DNA from: Anaerolineales bacterium
Lineage (GTDB): Bacteria > Chloroflexota > Anaerolineae > 4572-78 > NAK82
NCBI GenBank assembly: GCA_024643945.1
Contig: JAHELX010000411.1
Coordinates: forward strand, 1-5,772
Length of the DNA stretch: 5,772 bases
Direction of reading: 5' to 3'
Shown here piece after piece: positions 1-5,772 of this stretch. Position 1 is the stretch's first letter. The number at the start of each line of letters is the position of its first letter. Made by a program: the position numbers and the translations under genes. The notes beneath the pieces were generated by a model. The model was given only the letters and a program-made list of their open reading frames with translations, was not told the origin of the DNA and searched no databases.

Positions 1-9
1 TTCTGGCAT
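1..9 (-). CDS. Possible N-terminus of a divergent gene running off the left edge
   Basis: On the minus strand an ATG at position 9 opens a frame reading Met-Pro-Glu before the window ends. It is preceded by GGGAGG (positions 21 to 16), a strong Shine-Dalgarno match at a 6-base spacing. About 35 bases further upstream is an extended -10 promoter on the same strand. Only three codons are visible, so the product cannot be named. The call rests on the ribosome binding site and promoter being correctly arranged, not on coding content. A chance ATG is the main alternative. Confidence 0.4.
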
Positions 10-51
10 AGGCAGCCTCCCGGAAGCCCGATCGGTTTTCCTTCTGGGTCA

Positions 52-80
52 AGTATAACATAACATCATGTCAAAAACAA
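52..80 (-). promoter_or_regulatory. Candidate leftward extended -10 promoter
   Basis: Read on the minus strand, TTGTTT (80-75) is followed after 17 bases by TATACT (57-52). The -10 box is preceded by TG at the extended -10 position (TGTTATACT). Transcription would start near position 45 and give a leader of about 36 bases ahead of the GGGAGG and ATG at position 9. The -35 box is a weak match, so the call depends on the extended -10 and on the downstream start site. Confidence 0.4.
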
Positions 81-118
81 TGGGAAACCTGGCAAGTTGC
101 GGGTTCTGCTTTAGATTT

Positions 119-198
119 GGGTCTGACGAAACTTGGTTGATCCTTGCGAAGGTTCAAAACCTTCGCAAGGATGTTCCCAACTAATTTTAGTCACACCC
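119..198. mobile_element. 80-bp MITE-like palindromic element with 9-bp target-site duplication
   Basis: The ends are GGGTCTGAC (119-127) and GTCACACCC (190-198), which are inverted repeats matching at 8 of 9 positions. Immediately outside both ends lies the direct repeat TTTAGATTT (110-118 and 199-207); a preceding C is also shared (109 and 198), so the duplication could be 10 bp. Inside, a perfect 15-bp inverted repeat surrounds a 3-base loop. Between the outer and inner arms the two sides are only partly complementary, for example TTGG 133-136 with CCAA 177-180. There is no open reading frame inside. Terminal inverted repeats plus a flanking duplication, with no coding content, is the architecture of a miniature inverted-repeat transposable element that needs a transposase elsewhere. 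Duplications of about 9 bp occur in several IS families, such as IS4-type elements; the family here is not recognised. Confidence 0.55.
140..172. repeat. Perfect 15-bp inverted repeat with 3-base loop
   Basis: ATCCTTGCGAAGGTT (140-154) and its exact reverse complement (158-172) are separated by CAA (155-157). As RNA this would be a very stable hairpin, but no T-run follows on either strand, so it is not a standard intrinsic terminator. It forms the core of the surrounding 80-bp element and probably exists because of that element rather than as a regulator of the neighbours. A long-armed operator between the divergent promoters is a less likely alternative. Confidence 0.9.
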
Positions 199-228
199 TT
201 TAGATTTACTGAATCGCGTTAAACCCAA

Positions 229-257
229 TTGACAATCCCGCCCGGATTCGGTAGAAT
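229..257 (+). promoter_or_regulatory. Sigma70-type promoter of the tRNA-Arg gene
   Basis: A perfect -35 box TTGACA (229-234) is separated by exactly 17 bases from TAGAAT (252-257), a five-of-six match to the -10 consensus. A GC-rich stretch (GGGCCGGG) follows the -10 box, resembling the discriminator of stable-RNA promoters. Transcription would start near 264, about 30 bases ahead of the tRNA. The promoter lies only 21 bases to the right of the flanking repeat of the MITE-like element, so the insertion left the core promoter intact. Confidence 0.85.
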
Positions 258-293
258 ACGGGCCGGGTAGATTACGCCTCTAACTTTAATCCT

Positions 294-366
294 GCCCCAG
301 TAGCTCAAGGGACAGAGCAACGGTCTTCTAAACCGTTGGTTGCAGGTTCGAGTCCTGCCTGGGGCG
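294..366 (+). tRNA. tRNA-Arg (anticodon UCU)
   Basis: A complete 73-base cloverleaf can be drawn. The acceptor stem GCCCCAG (294-300) pairs with CTGGGGC (359-365), with G366 as discriminator. The D stem GCTC (303-306) pairs with GAGC (315-318). The anticodon stem ACGGT (320-324) pairs with ACCGT (332-336) around loop CTTCTAA, placing TCT at 327-329, which reads the AGA codon for arginine. The variable loop has five bases. The T stem GCAGG (342-346) pairs with CCTGC (354-358) around TTCGAGT. All stems are fully paired, so it should be functional. The 3' CCA is not encoded and must be added by the CCA-adding enzyme. It has its own promoter and terminator and appears to be a single-gene transcription unit. 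Confidence 0.97.
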
Positions 367-386
367 CTGACCAATCTCAGAGGCAG

Positions 387-411
387 GGGCCGGTCAGCAC
401 GCCGGCCCTTT
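387..411 (+). terminator. Rho-independent terminator of the tRNA-Arg unit
   Basis: GGGCCGG (387-393) pairs perfectly with CCGGCCC (402-408) around an 8-base loop and is followed by TTT (409-411). The stem is very GC-rich and lies 20 bases after the tRNA 3' end, in the right place to end the short transcript. The T-tract is only three long, which is the main weakness; it may also act partly as a processing boundary. Confidence 0.6.
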
Positions 412-413
412 GC

Positions 414-504
414 ACTTGTCCAGAAATGACTTAGTACTTTTGCAATCAGTTTACGCCTGATTTACCTACTAAAATGCAAAGTTATTATTGGACAAGTACT
501 TTGC
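414..504. repeat. Inverted and direct repeats framing the glgC promoter region
   Basis: ACTTGTCCA (414-422) recurs as its exact reverse complement TGGACAAGT (489-497). In addition AGTACTTTTGC (433-443) recurs directly as AGTACTTTGC (495-504). The repeats lie on either side of a candidate promoter at 461-488, so they could be paired binding sites for a regulator of the glycogen genes. No known operator is recognised, and chance similarity in AT-rich DNA cannot be excluded. Confidence 0.35.
461..488 (+). promoter_or_regulatory. Candidate promoter of the glgC pair
   Basis: TTTACC (461-466) is a four-of-six match to a -35 box. After 16 bases comes TATTAT (483-488), a five-of-six match to a -10 box. 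Transcription would begin around 495, giving a leader of about 70 bases before the glgC start. This is the best match found between the tRNA terminator and glgC, but it is moderate. Confidence 0.35.
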
Positions 505-564
505 TATCTAATGCGCAGACAACTCTCTGCACACGCAGTATTTATTGTCTAAGAGGAAGTACCC

Positions 565-1815
565 ATGAGGGTCGTTGCTATGCTGATGGCAGGCGGTGCG
601 GGCACACGCCTGACCGTCCTATCCGATTACCGGGCCAAGCCGGCCGTCCCTTTTGCCGGCAAGTTTCGCATCATCGATTTCACCCTCTCGAATTGTGTCA
701 ATTCTGGTATCTACGACATAGCCGTTCTCACCCAATACCGTCCCCATTCCCTCAACGAGCACATCGGCATCGGCAAGCCCTGGGACCTGGACCGGCAACG
801 GGGCGGCGTTCACCTGCGCCAGCCTTATCTGGGCCGGGCCACCGCTGACTGGTACCGGGGCACCGCCGATGCCGTTTACCAAAACCTGGACTTTCTATTA
901 GACAAACGAGCCGACATCGTGCTCATCCTTTCAGGCGATCACGTTTACAAGATGGACTACCGTCCTATGCTGGCATTTCACCAGTCGATGGATGCCGACC
1001 TGACCGTTGCGGTGCGCGACGTGCCGCTGGAAGAAACAGATCGCTTCGGCATTATGACAGTGGACGACGAGATGCGCATCGTCGAGTTCACCGAAAAGCC
1101 CCCCAACCGCGACAAAGGCACGCTGGCCTCAATGGGTATCTACGTCTTCAACGCCAACGTGCTCCTCGAGCAATTGGAGGCGATGCACCAGGAAGTGTCC
1201 GACCTGGACTTTGGTAAACATGCCATCCCCAGCCTGATTGGCCAGGCGCGCGTCTACGCCTACCGCTTTGAAGGCTACTGGGTAGACGTAGGGACAGTCC
1301 ACGCCTATTGGGAGACAAACCTGGAAATGGCGCAGCCCGTGCCTCCTCTGGACTTGTATGACCCCGATTGGGTCATCCACACCCGCGACCAGGAAAGGCC
1401 GCCGGCTAAAGTCGGTCCTCAGGGCCAGGTAATCAATAGCCTGATCTCCAACGGATGCGTCATCCGCGGGACAGTACAACACTCGGTGCTGTCGCCAGGG
1501 GTGTACGTATCACCAGGCGCCGTCGTGCGCGAGGCGGTCATACTTAGCGACACATGGATCGGCCCCGGCGCTTTGATTGACACCGCCATCCTAGACGCCG
1601 ATGTCGTGGTGGGGCCAGGTGCGATTGTGGGCTACAGCGACGATTATACCCCCAATCGCGAGCAACCCGACCGGTTGGATACCGGCATTACTGTAGTAGG
1701 TGAACGGGCACGTATTCCAGGCGGAGTCCGTCTGGGCCGCAACGTATTGGTCCACCCTGACCGCGTCGAAAGCGATTTCTCCGAACCGATTGTTGCCAGC
1801 GGCGAAACAGTGTGA
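565..1815 (+). CDS. glgC: Glucose-1-phosphate adenylyltransferase (ADP-glucose pyrophosphorylase), catalytic type
   Basis: Makes ADP-glucose and pyrophosphate from ATP and glucose-1-phosphate, the committed step of bacterial glycogen synthesis, in the cytoplasm. The 416-residue length is normal for the family. The N-terminal nucleotidyltransferase domain (about 1-250) carries GGAGTRL (residues 10-16) and RAKPAVPF (23-30), so Arg15 and Lys25 match E. coli Arg32 and Lys42. WYRGTADA (96-103), SGDH with Asp125 (E. coli Asp142), EKP with Lys178 (E. coli Lys195, glucose-1-phosphate site) and YWVDVGT with Asp241 are all present. From about 285 the hexapeptide-type left-handed beta-helix domain follows. 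The E. coli activator lysine Lys39 is Tyr22 here, which suggests a different effector. The start is set by AGAGGA (552-557) seven bases upstream and by the conserved Met close to the GG loop. A paralogue follows 14 bases after the stop, so the two are very likely one operon. Confidence 0.95.
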   Translation: MRVVAMLMAGGAGTRLTVLSDYRAKPAVPFAGKFRIIDFTLSNCVNSGIYDIAVLTQYRPHSLNEHIGIGKPWDLDRQRGGVHLRQPYLGRATADWYRGTADAVYQNLDFLLDKRADIVLILSGDHVYKMDYRPMLAFHQSMDADLTVAVRDVPLEETDRFGIMTVDDEMRIVEFTEKPPNRDKGTLASMGIYVFNANVLLEQLEAMHQEVSDLDFGKHAIPSLIGQARVYAYRFEGYWVDVGTVHAYWETNLEMAQPVPPLDLYDPDWVIHTRDQERPPAKVGPQGQVINSLISNGCVIRGTVQHSVLSPGVYVSPGAVVREAVILSDTWIGPGALIDTAILDADVVVGPGAIVGYSDDYTPNREQPDRLDTGITVVGERARIPGGVRLGRNVLVHPDRVESDFSEPIVASGETV

Positions 1816-1829
1816 GCGGGGGGTATGGA

Positions 1830-3077
1830 ATGATGAAAGTCCTGACAATGATTATGGCCGGTGGAGCCAGCCCGGCTCTAAGCGTATTGACAGCAATTCG
1901 TTCCGAGCCAGCCATCCCCTTTGGCGGTAAATATCGCATCATTGACTTTCCCCTCTCCAACTGCGTGAATTCGGATATTTTCAACGTGGCCCTGTTGACC
2001 CAGCACATGCCCCGCTCGCTCAACGAACACGTGGGGGTGGGCAAGCCATGGGACCTGGACCGATCCCAAGGGGGGGTGCGCCTGCTACAACCCTACCTGG
2101 GACGTGGCACCGACGGCTGGCAGCACGGCACCGCCGACGCCATCCGCCGCAACCTGGACTTCGTCGAGGAACAACGAGTAGACACCATTCTCATCCTGGC
2201 CGGCGATCATATCTACAAAATGGACTACCGTCCTATGCTCGACTTTCACCAGGTACAGAAGGCCGATGTGACTGTTGCCGTGCGTCGCACAACTCCCTTC
2301 GAGACACATCGTTTTGGCATCGTGACCACCGATGCCGAGGGCCGGGTAACTGACTTTGAAGAGAAGCCACGCCGTTCGCGCTCCACACTGGCATCTATGG
2401 GCATTTACGTCTTCAATTACAAAACCCTCGTGCAGCGTCTGACAGAAGAGGCCGAACCGGCCCGCATGGACTTTGGCCGCGACGTGTTGCCCGCTATTAT
2501 TCGCCAGGATCGCGTGTTGGCATATCCCTTTGAGGGCTATTGGGCCGACGTAGGCACACTTCAGGCCTACTGGGAAGCGAACATGGCCTTGCTGGGCGAA
2601 AGTCCTGCCCTTGACCTGTATGATCCCGATTGGGTCATTCACACCCGCAGCGAAGAGCGCCCGCCAGTTAAAATCGGACCTGAGGCGCGAGTGGGGGGTA
2701 ACTTGCTCTCCAATGGCTGCATTGTAGAAGGCATCGCCGAGCGCTCTATCATCTCCCCGGGTGCCTACGTGTCGGCGGGAGCAGTTGTGCGCGACTCAGT
2801 AGTGATGAACGACACGTGGATCGGCACTGGAGCTGTCATTGACCGAGCCATCATCGATAAAGAGGTTCGGATTGCCGAGAACGTACAAATCGGGTTTGGC
2901 AGCGACAATACCCCTAACCGGAAATCGCCCAAAAGCCTCAATACTGGGCTGACGGTCGTCGGCAAGCGCGCCCAGTTGCCAGCCGGGGTTCGTCTCGGCC
3001 ATAATGTGGCCGTCAACCCGGACGTGAAGGAGTCAGACTTCCAGACCAAAGAAATCTCCAGCGGCGAAACCATATGA
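1830..3077 (+). CDS. glgC: GlgC paralogue with degenerate ATP loop, putative regulatory subunit of ADP-glucose pyrophosphorylase
   Basis: A 415-residue GlgC-family protein collinear with the upstream gene product and roughly 60% identical by eye. The normal GAGTRL loop is replaced by GASPAL (12-17), so the E. coli Arg32 equivalent is Ala16. RAKPA is RSEPA (24-28), so the Lys42 equivalent is Glu26. WYRGTADA is WQHGTADA (97-104). Still present are Asp126 of AGDH, Lys179 of EKP, Asp240 of YWADVGT and the C-terminal beta-helix. In potato, changes at the positions equivalent to Arg32 and Lys42 are known to have turned the large subunit into a modulatory one. By inference this protein is a weakly active or inactive partner that forms a heterotetramer with the upstream enzyme, like Firmicutes GlgD. 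ATG 1830 is preferred because GGGGGG (1818-1823) sits six bases before it. GTG 1812, overlapping the upstream stop, and ATG 1833 are alternatives. Confidence 0.9.
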   Translation: MMKVLTMIMAGGASPALSVLTAIRSEPAIPFGGKYRIIDFPLSNCVNSDIFNVALLTQHMPRSLNEHVGVGKPWDLDRSQGGVRLLQPYLGRGTDGWQHGTADAIRRNLDFVEEQRVDTILILAGDHIYKMDYRPMLDFHQVQKADVTVAVRRTTPFETHRFGIVTTDAEGRVTDFEEKPRRSRSTLASMGIYVFNYKTLVQRLTEEAEPARMDFGRDVLPAIIRQDRVLAYPFEGYWADVGTLQAYWEANMALLGESPALDLYDPDWVIHTRSEERPPVKIGPEARVGGNLLSNGCIVEGIAERSIISPGAYVSAGAVVRDSVVMNDTWIGTGAVIDRAIIDKEVRIAENVQIGFGSDNTPNRKSPKSLNTGLTVVGKRAQLPAGVRLGHNVAVNPDVKESDFQTKEISSGETI

Positions 3078-3213
3078 TCCCTTCACTCTTTCATCCATAG
3101 ATGTTGCACCCGGTCAACCTATCTGCTGTGTACGCACAGACACGGGCGATGCGTATGACAGGGTGAAAAGCCGTGAGGGAGGTCCCAAGTACATAATTAA
3201 GGAGAAAAACGAA

Positions 3214-4344
3214 ATGTCAGATGAACTTTTTCCAGCAAATGAGGACCAGGCTGGCACCGAGCAGACGTCCTCGCCCGCTTCCCGACCGGCTTACCTCTTG
3301 CCGGCCCTGATACTGGCCGTGCTGGCTGCGGTTGTAATTGGTGGTTATTTTCTGTACCAAAGGTCCAACATTGGCCTCGGCTTACCCTTCACGCGCGCTG
3401 CCCGGATCGCCTTTATGAGTGATCGGGATGGCAATTGGGAAATCTACGTGATGGACCGAGACGGGAGTAACCTCGTCAATCTCACCAACAGCCCCAGCGC
3501 GGACGGCATTCCCATCTACGCTTCCGGCCTGGGTCGACTGGCCTTTGCCAGCGACCGGGACGGCCCTGCCATGGACATCTATCTGATGGACCTGGACGGC
3601 GGCAACGTCGTCAATCTCACCCATACCCCCGACAGCAACGAAATTCCCATTGCCTGGTCTCCCAACGGTGAATACCTGGCCTTTGCCGGCGACCAGGGTG
3701 GCTCCACAGGCATCTTCCTGATACAGGCAACTGGCGAAGGACTGGTCAATCTAAGCGAGCGTGAAAACGCCGGCACCTTTGGCGACTGGTCGCCTGAAAC
3801 AGATAGCTTCATTCTGGCTTCCGTTGTGGGCCAGGGCATCTCCCTTTACGTCACCGACCCGACGGGAAACGCACACCAGCCATTAACCGACGGCAGCTAC
3901 CCAGCCGGTGGGCCAAGCTGGTCCCCCAATGGTCAGCAGGTCGTGTTTATGGCAGTGCAGGCTCCTGAGGATCCCATAGACATCTACCTCATAGACTCCA
4001 GCGGTGAAGGCACCCCGACTAACCTCACCCAATCTCCCACTGACGACAGCTTTCCCTTTTGGTCGCCAGACGGGTCGAAAATTGCTTTCTTATCGGATCG
4101 CGATGGCAATGTTGAAATTTACTCAATGGACGTGGATGGCAGCAACCCTTCCAACCTGACCAACAACCCAGCCAACGACGCGATTCAGGGTGAGTTTGCC
4201 TGGTCACCTGATGGCAGCCAGATTCTCTTTCACAGCGACCGCGATGGCAACGTGGAAATTTTCGTGATGAACGCCGACGGCAGTAACCAGATAAATCTGA
4301 CTAACTCGCCGGGCACCGATTTCGGCGGGATTTGGGTGGAGTGA
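3214..4344 (+). CDS. Membrane-anchored seven-bladed PD40/TolB-like beta-propeller protein
   Basis: A 376-residue protein with an acidic N-terminal tail (1-24), one hydrophobic segment (about 27-48) followed by Tyr-Gln-Arg, and then seven propeller blades (64-376). The blades carry the PD40-type pattern 'SDRDGN-EIY-MD-DGSN--NLT' and end in WSPDG-like turns. The segment has no lipobox and no obvious signal-peptidase site, so it is probably an uncleaved anchor with the propeller outside the cytoplasm. TolB itself has a different N-terminal domain and six PD40 blades, so this is not TolB, and the specific role is unknown. Propellers of this kind usually bind proteins or glycans. The start at 3214 is chosen for AAGGAG (3199-3204) nine bases upstream; an in-frame GTG at 3163 would add 17 polar residues without a good ribosome binding site. 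The 136-base gap after the glgC paralogue shows neither a convincing terminator nor a convincing promoter, so read-through from the glycogen genes is possible. The next gene starts 13 bases after its stop. Confidence 0.85.
   Translation: MSDELFPANEDQAGTEQTSSPASRPAYLLPALILAVLAAVVIGGYFLYQRSNIGLGLPFTRAARIAFMSDRDGNWEIYVMDRDGSNLVNLTNSPSADGIPIYASGLGRLAFASDRDGPAMDIYLMDLDGGNVVNLTHTPDSNEIPIAWSPNGEYLAFAGDQGGSTGIFLIQATGEGLVNLSERENAGTFGDWSPETDSFILASVVGQGISLYVTDPTGNAHQPLTDGSYPAGGPSWSPNGQQVVFMAVQAPEDPIDIYLIDSSGEGTPTNLTQSPTDDSFPFWSPDGSKIAFLSDRDGNVEIYSMDVDGSNPSNLTNNPANDAIQGEFAWSPDGSQILFHSDRDGNVEIFVMNADGSNQINLTNSPGTDFGGIWVE
3403..4341 (+). repeat. Seven coding propeller-blade repeats of about 42-47 codons
   Basis: Within the propeller gene the blades can be placed at residues 64-107, 108-152, 153-196, 197-240, 241-287, 288-334 and 335-376. 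Blades 1, 2, 6 and 7 keep the SDRDG motif, while blades 3, 4 and 5 are diverged in that segment. Blades 6 and 7 are also close at DNA level (GATGGCAATGTTGAAATTT against GATGGCAACGTGGAAATTT), suggesting recent duplication or gene conversion. The WSPDG turn between blades 1 and 2 has been lost (YASGLG). Confidence 0.8.
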
Positions 4345-4357
4345 TGGCTGAATAGTT

Positions 4358-5772
4358 ATGACAAATCGACTGATTAATGAAACCAGTCCCTACCTGCTGC
4401 AACATGCCCACAATCCGGTAGACTGGTATCCATGGGGGGAAGAAGCACTGGCCAGAGCTAGGGCAGAAGACAAACCGATCTTTCTCAGCATTGGCTACTC
4501 CTCCTGCCATTGGTGCCACGTGATGGCCCACGAGTCCTTTGAGGACCCCGAAACGGCGGCCATTATGAACGAGCATTTCGTCAACATCAAGGTAGACCGC
4601 GAAGAGCGGCCCGACCTCGACTCAATCTATATGGAAGCGGTCGTAGCCATGACTGGCGGTGGCGGCTGGCCGATGTCTGTTTTCCTTACGCCCGACGCCG
4701 TGCCCTTCTACGGCGGCACTTACTTCCCCCCCACCGATCGCTACGGCATACCCTCTTTCCAGCGTGTGTTACTCAGCATCGCCGAAGCCTATCGCCACCG
4801 GCGCGAACAAATTGAGCAAGGGGGTGAACAACTCAAAGCCCGCGTTGGCCAATCCCTGGCCTTGCGCGCCGACTCGGCCAGTCTGACCCCAGAGACACTG
4901 GATCTCGCCTATCGTGGCCTGACCGGCCATTTTGATTCGACCCACGGTGGCTTCTCAAACGCTCCCAAGTTTCCTCAACCGATGAACCTGGAGTTCCTGC
5001 TGCGTTATCACCATCGCACCGGTGACCCGCAGGCGCTGAGTATGGTAGACCTGACCCTTACCCAGATGGCCTCTGGAGGCATCTACGACCAGCTTGGCGG
5101 TGGTTTCCATCGTTACGCCACCGACGCCCGCTGGCTCGTCCCTCACTTCGAGAAGATGCTATATGATAACGCACTCCTGGCCCGCGTGTATCTGCACGCC
5201 TGGCAGGTGACCCAACGGCCACTTTACCGGCGCATTGTCGAGGAGACGTTGGATTACGTGATGCGCGAGATGACCCACCCACTAGGGAGCTTCTATTCCG
5301 CGCAAGACGCCGATAGTGAAGGGGAAGAGGGCAAATTCTTTCTCTGGACACCCGATCAAGTGAAATCAATCCTGGGTGACGAAGAGGGAGAAATATTCTG
5401 TCGTTACTTCGACGTGTCACCGGCGGGTAACTTTGAGGGCAAGAGCATCCTCAACGTCAAATTTGATCTAAGTACAGCGGCGGCCGCCGCTAAAACGGAT
5501 GAAGACCATCTCCACGCCATTATCAACCAGGGCAGGCAGACACTCCTCCGTGCCCGCGAAACTCGCGTGAAGCCGGGCCGTGATGACAAAGTGTTGACTG
5601 CGTGGAACGGATTGATGCTGGCTGCCTTTGCTGAGGCGTCGCGAGTGCTGGGCCGAAAAGATTACCGGGACGTGGCCGAACGCAACGCCAATTTTATACT
5701 CAGCGAACTGTGCCACAATGGGCGTCTGTTGCGCTCGTGGAAGTCAGAGTCTCCAGCGGGTGAAGGACAGGC
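4358..5772 (+). CDS. DUF255 / YyaL-SPATA20-type protein with thioredoxin-like domain (3' end missing)
   Basis: The open frame runs 471 codons to the window end with no stop; the family is usually about 670-700 residues, so roughly the last third is missing. The start [20 protein letters not shown] and the following [11 protein letters not shown] are the hallmark N-terminus of COG1331. A thioredoxin-like domain (about 1-165) contains the motif C50-H-W-C53 and [11 protein letters not shown]. From about 190 the sequence matches the alpha/alpha-barrel part, with [34 protein letters not shown] and [16 protein letters not shown]. The barrel resembles N-acylglucosamine 2-epimerase-like and glycosidase folds, but no reaction is established for the family. 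There is no signal peptide, so it should be cytoplasmic. A TGA in frame at 4349-4351 limits the start to ATG 4358. No Shine-Dalgarno sequence lies close by, so translation may be coupled to the propeller gene ending 13 bases upstream. Confidence 0.93.
   Translation, partial: MTNRLINETSPYLLQHAHNPVDWYPWGEEALARARAEDKPIFLSIGYSSCHWCHVMAHESFEDPETAAIMNEHFVNIKVDREERPDLDSIYMEAVVAMTGGGGWPMSVFLTPDAVPFYGGTYFPPTDRYGIPSFQRVLLSIAEAYRHRREQIEQGGEQLKARVGQSLALRADSASLTPETLDLAYRGLTGHFDSTHGGFSNAPKFPQPMNLEFLLRYHHRTGDPQALSMVDLTLTQMASGGIYDQLGGGFHRYATDARWLVPHFEKMLYDNALLARVYLHAWQVTQRPLYRRIVEETLDYVMREMTHPLGSFYSAQDADSEGEEGKFFLWTPDQVKSILGDEEGEIFCRYFDVSPAGNFEGKSILNVKFDLSTAAAAAKTDEDHLHAIINQGRQTLLRARETRVKPGRDDKVLTAWNGLMLAAFAEASRVLGRKDYRDVAERNANFILSELCHNGRLLRSWKSESPAGEGQ

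Noticed and set aside
515..530. GCAGA/TCTGC hairpin in the glgC leader as a riboswitch or attenuator
   Set aside because: It is a five-pair stem with no conserved riboswitch core, no alternative pairing and no T-run.
474..848. A 124-codon + strand frame overlapping the start of glgC
   Set aside because: It lies mostly inside glgC in another frame, has no ribosome binding site, and its composition (many Arg, Pro, His, Cys) is typical of an out-of-frame shadow of a GC-rich gene.
1812..1829. GTG at 1812 as the start of the GlgC paralogue
   Set aside because: It would add Ser-Gly-Gly-Tyr-Gly before the conserved Met-Lys-Val start and lacks a ribosome binding site of its own; GGGGGG fits ATG 1830 better. 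It is not fully excluded.
2085..2642. A 185-codon minus-strand frame inside the second glgC
   Set aside because: It is wholly antisense to a conserved enzyme gene and shows no recognisable domain; the other antisense frames within the large genes fail for the same reason.
3126..3139. Small hairpin CTGTG-TACG-CACAG as a terminator after the glgC pair
   Set aside because: The stem is only five base pairs and no T-run follows, so it does not look like an intrinsic terminator.
3101..3166. A 21-codon frame in the gap before the propeller gene
   Set aside because: There is no Shine-Dalgarno sequence and no recognisable peptide; short frames like this are expected by chance.
3163..3213. GTG at 3163 as the start of the propeller gene
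   Set aside because: ATG 3214 has AAGGAG at a good distance, and the 17 extra residues are polar with no family features.
1..5772. CRISPR arrays, phage genes or a defence system
   Set aside because: No spaced short repeats, integrase, capsid, nuclease or toxin-antitoxin type gene is visible; the repeats found are the MITE-like element, the promoter boxes and the coding propeller blades.

Overview
The window looks like bacterial chromosome, most probably from a Chloroflexota lineage (Anaerolineae-like). This is inferred from the flavour of the two ADP-glucose pyrophosphorylases and from the 'SDRDGN-EIY-MD-DGSN--NLT' propeller repeats, which from memory are common in that phylum; no database search was possible. 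Coding is dense and on the + strand. The exceptions are a possible gene start at the extreme left edge, which reads leftward off the window, and a 564-base non-coding stretch on the left.

Left region (1-564). A minus-strand start codon with a good Shine-Dalgarno sequence and an extended -10 promoter suggests a divergent gene leaving the window. Next is an 80-bp palindromic element, with near-perfect ends and a 9-bp flanking direct repeat, that has the architecture of a small non-autonomous transposon (MITE). It is followed by a near-consensus sigma70-type promoter, a complete tRNA-Arg(UCU) gene and a hairpin terminator. The remaining 153 bases up to the first large gene hold a candidate promoter straddled by inverted and direct repeats.

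Glycogen region (565-3077). Two tandem genes of the GlgC family, 14 bases apart, form an apparent operon. The first protein has the intact nucleotide-binding loop and all recognisable catalytic residues. The second is clearly its paralogue (roughly 60% identical by eye). It has lost the ATP-loop arginine and lysine (equivalent to E. coli Arg32 and Lys42) and the Tyr-Arg of the WYRGTADA motif, yet keeps the catalytic aspartate, the EKP lysine and the beta-helix domain. The natural reading is a catalytic plus regulatory subunit pair, analogous to plant small/large subunits or Firmicutes GlgC/GlgD but apparently arising from a local duplication. This is the most interesting content of the window.

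Right region (3078-5772). After a 136-base gap comes a membrane-anchored seven-bladed PD40/TolB-like beta-propeller protein. Thirteen bases later starts a DUF255 (YyaL/SPATA20-type, COG1331) protein with a thioredoxin-like CHWC motif, which is cut by the window end. The last two genes are probably co-transcribed. A functional connection of either to glycogen metabolism is only suggested by position.
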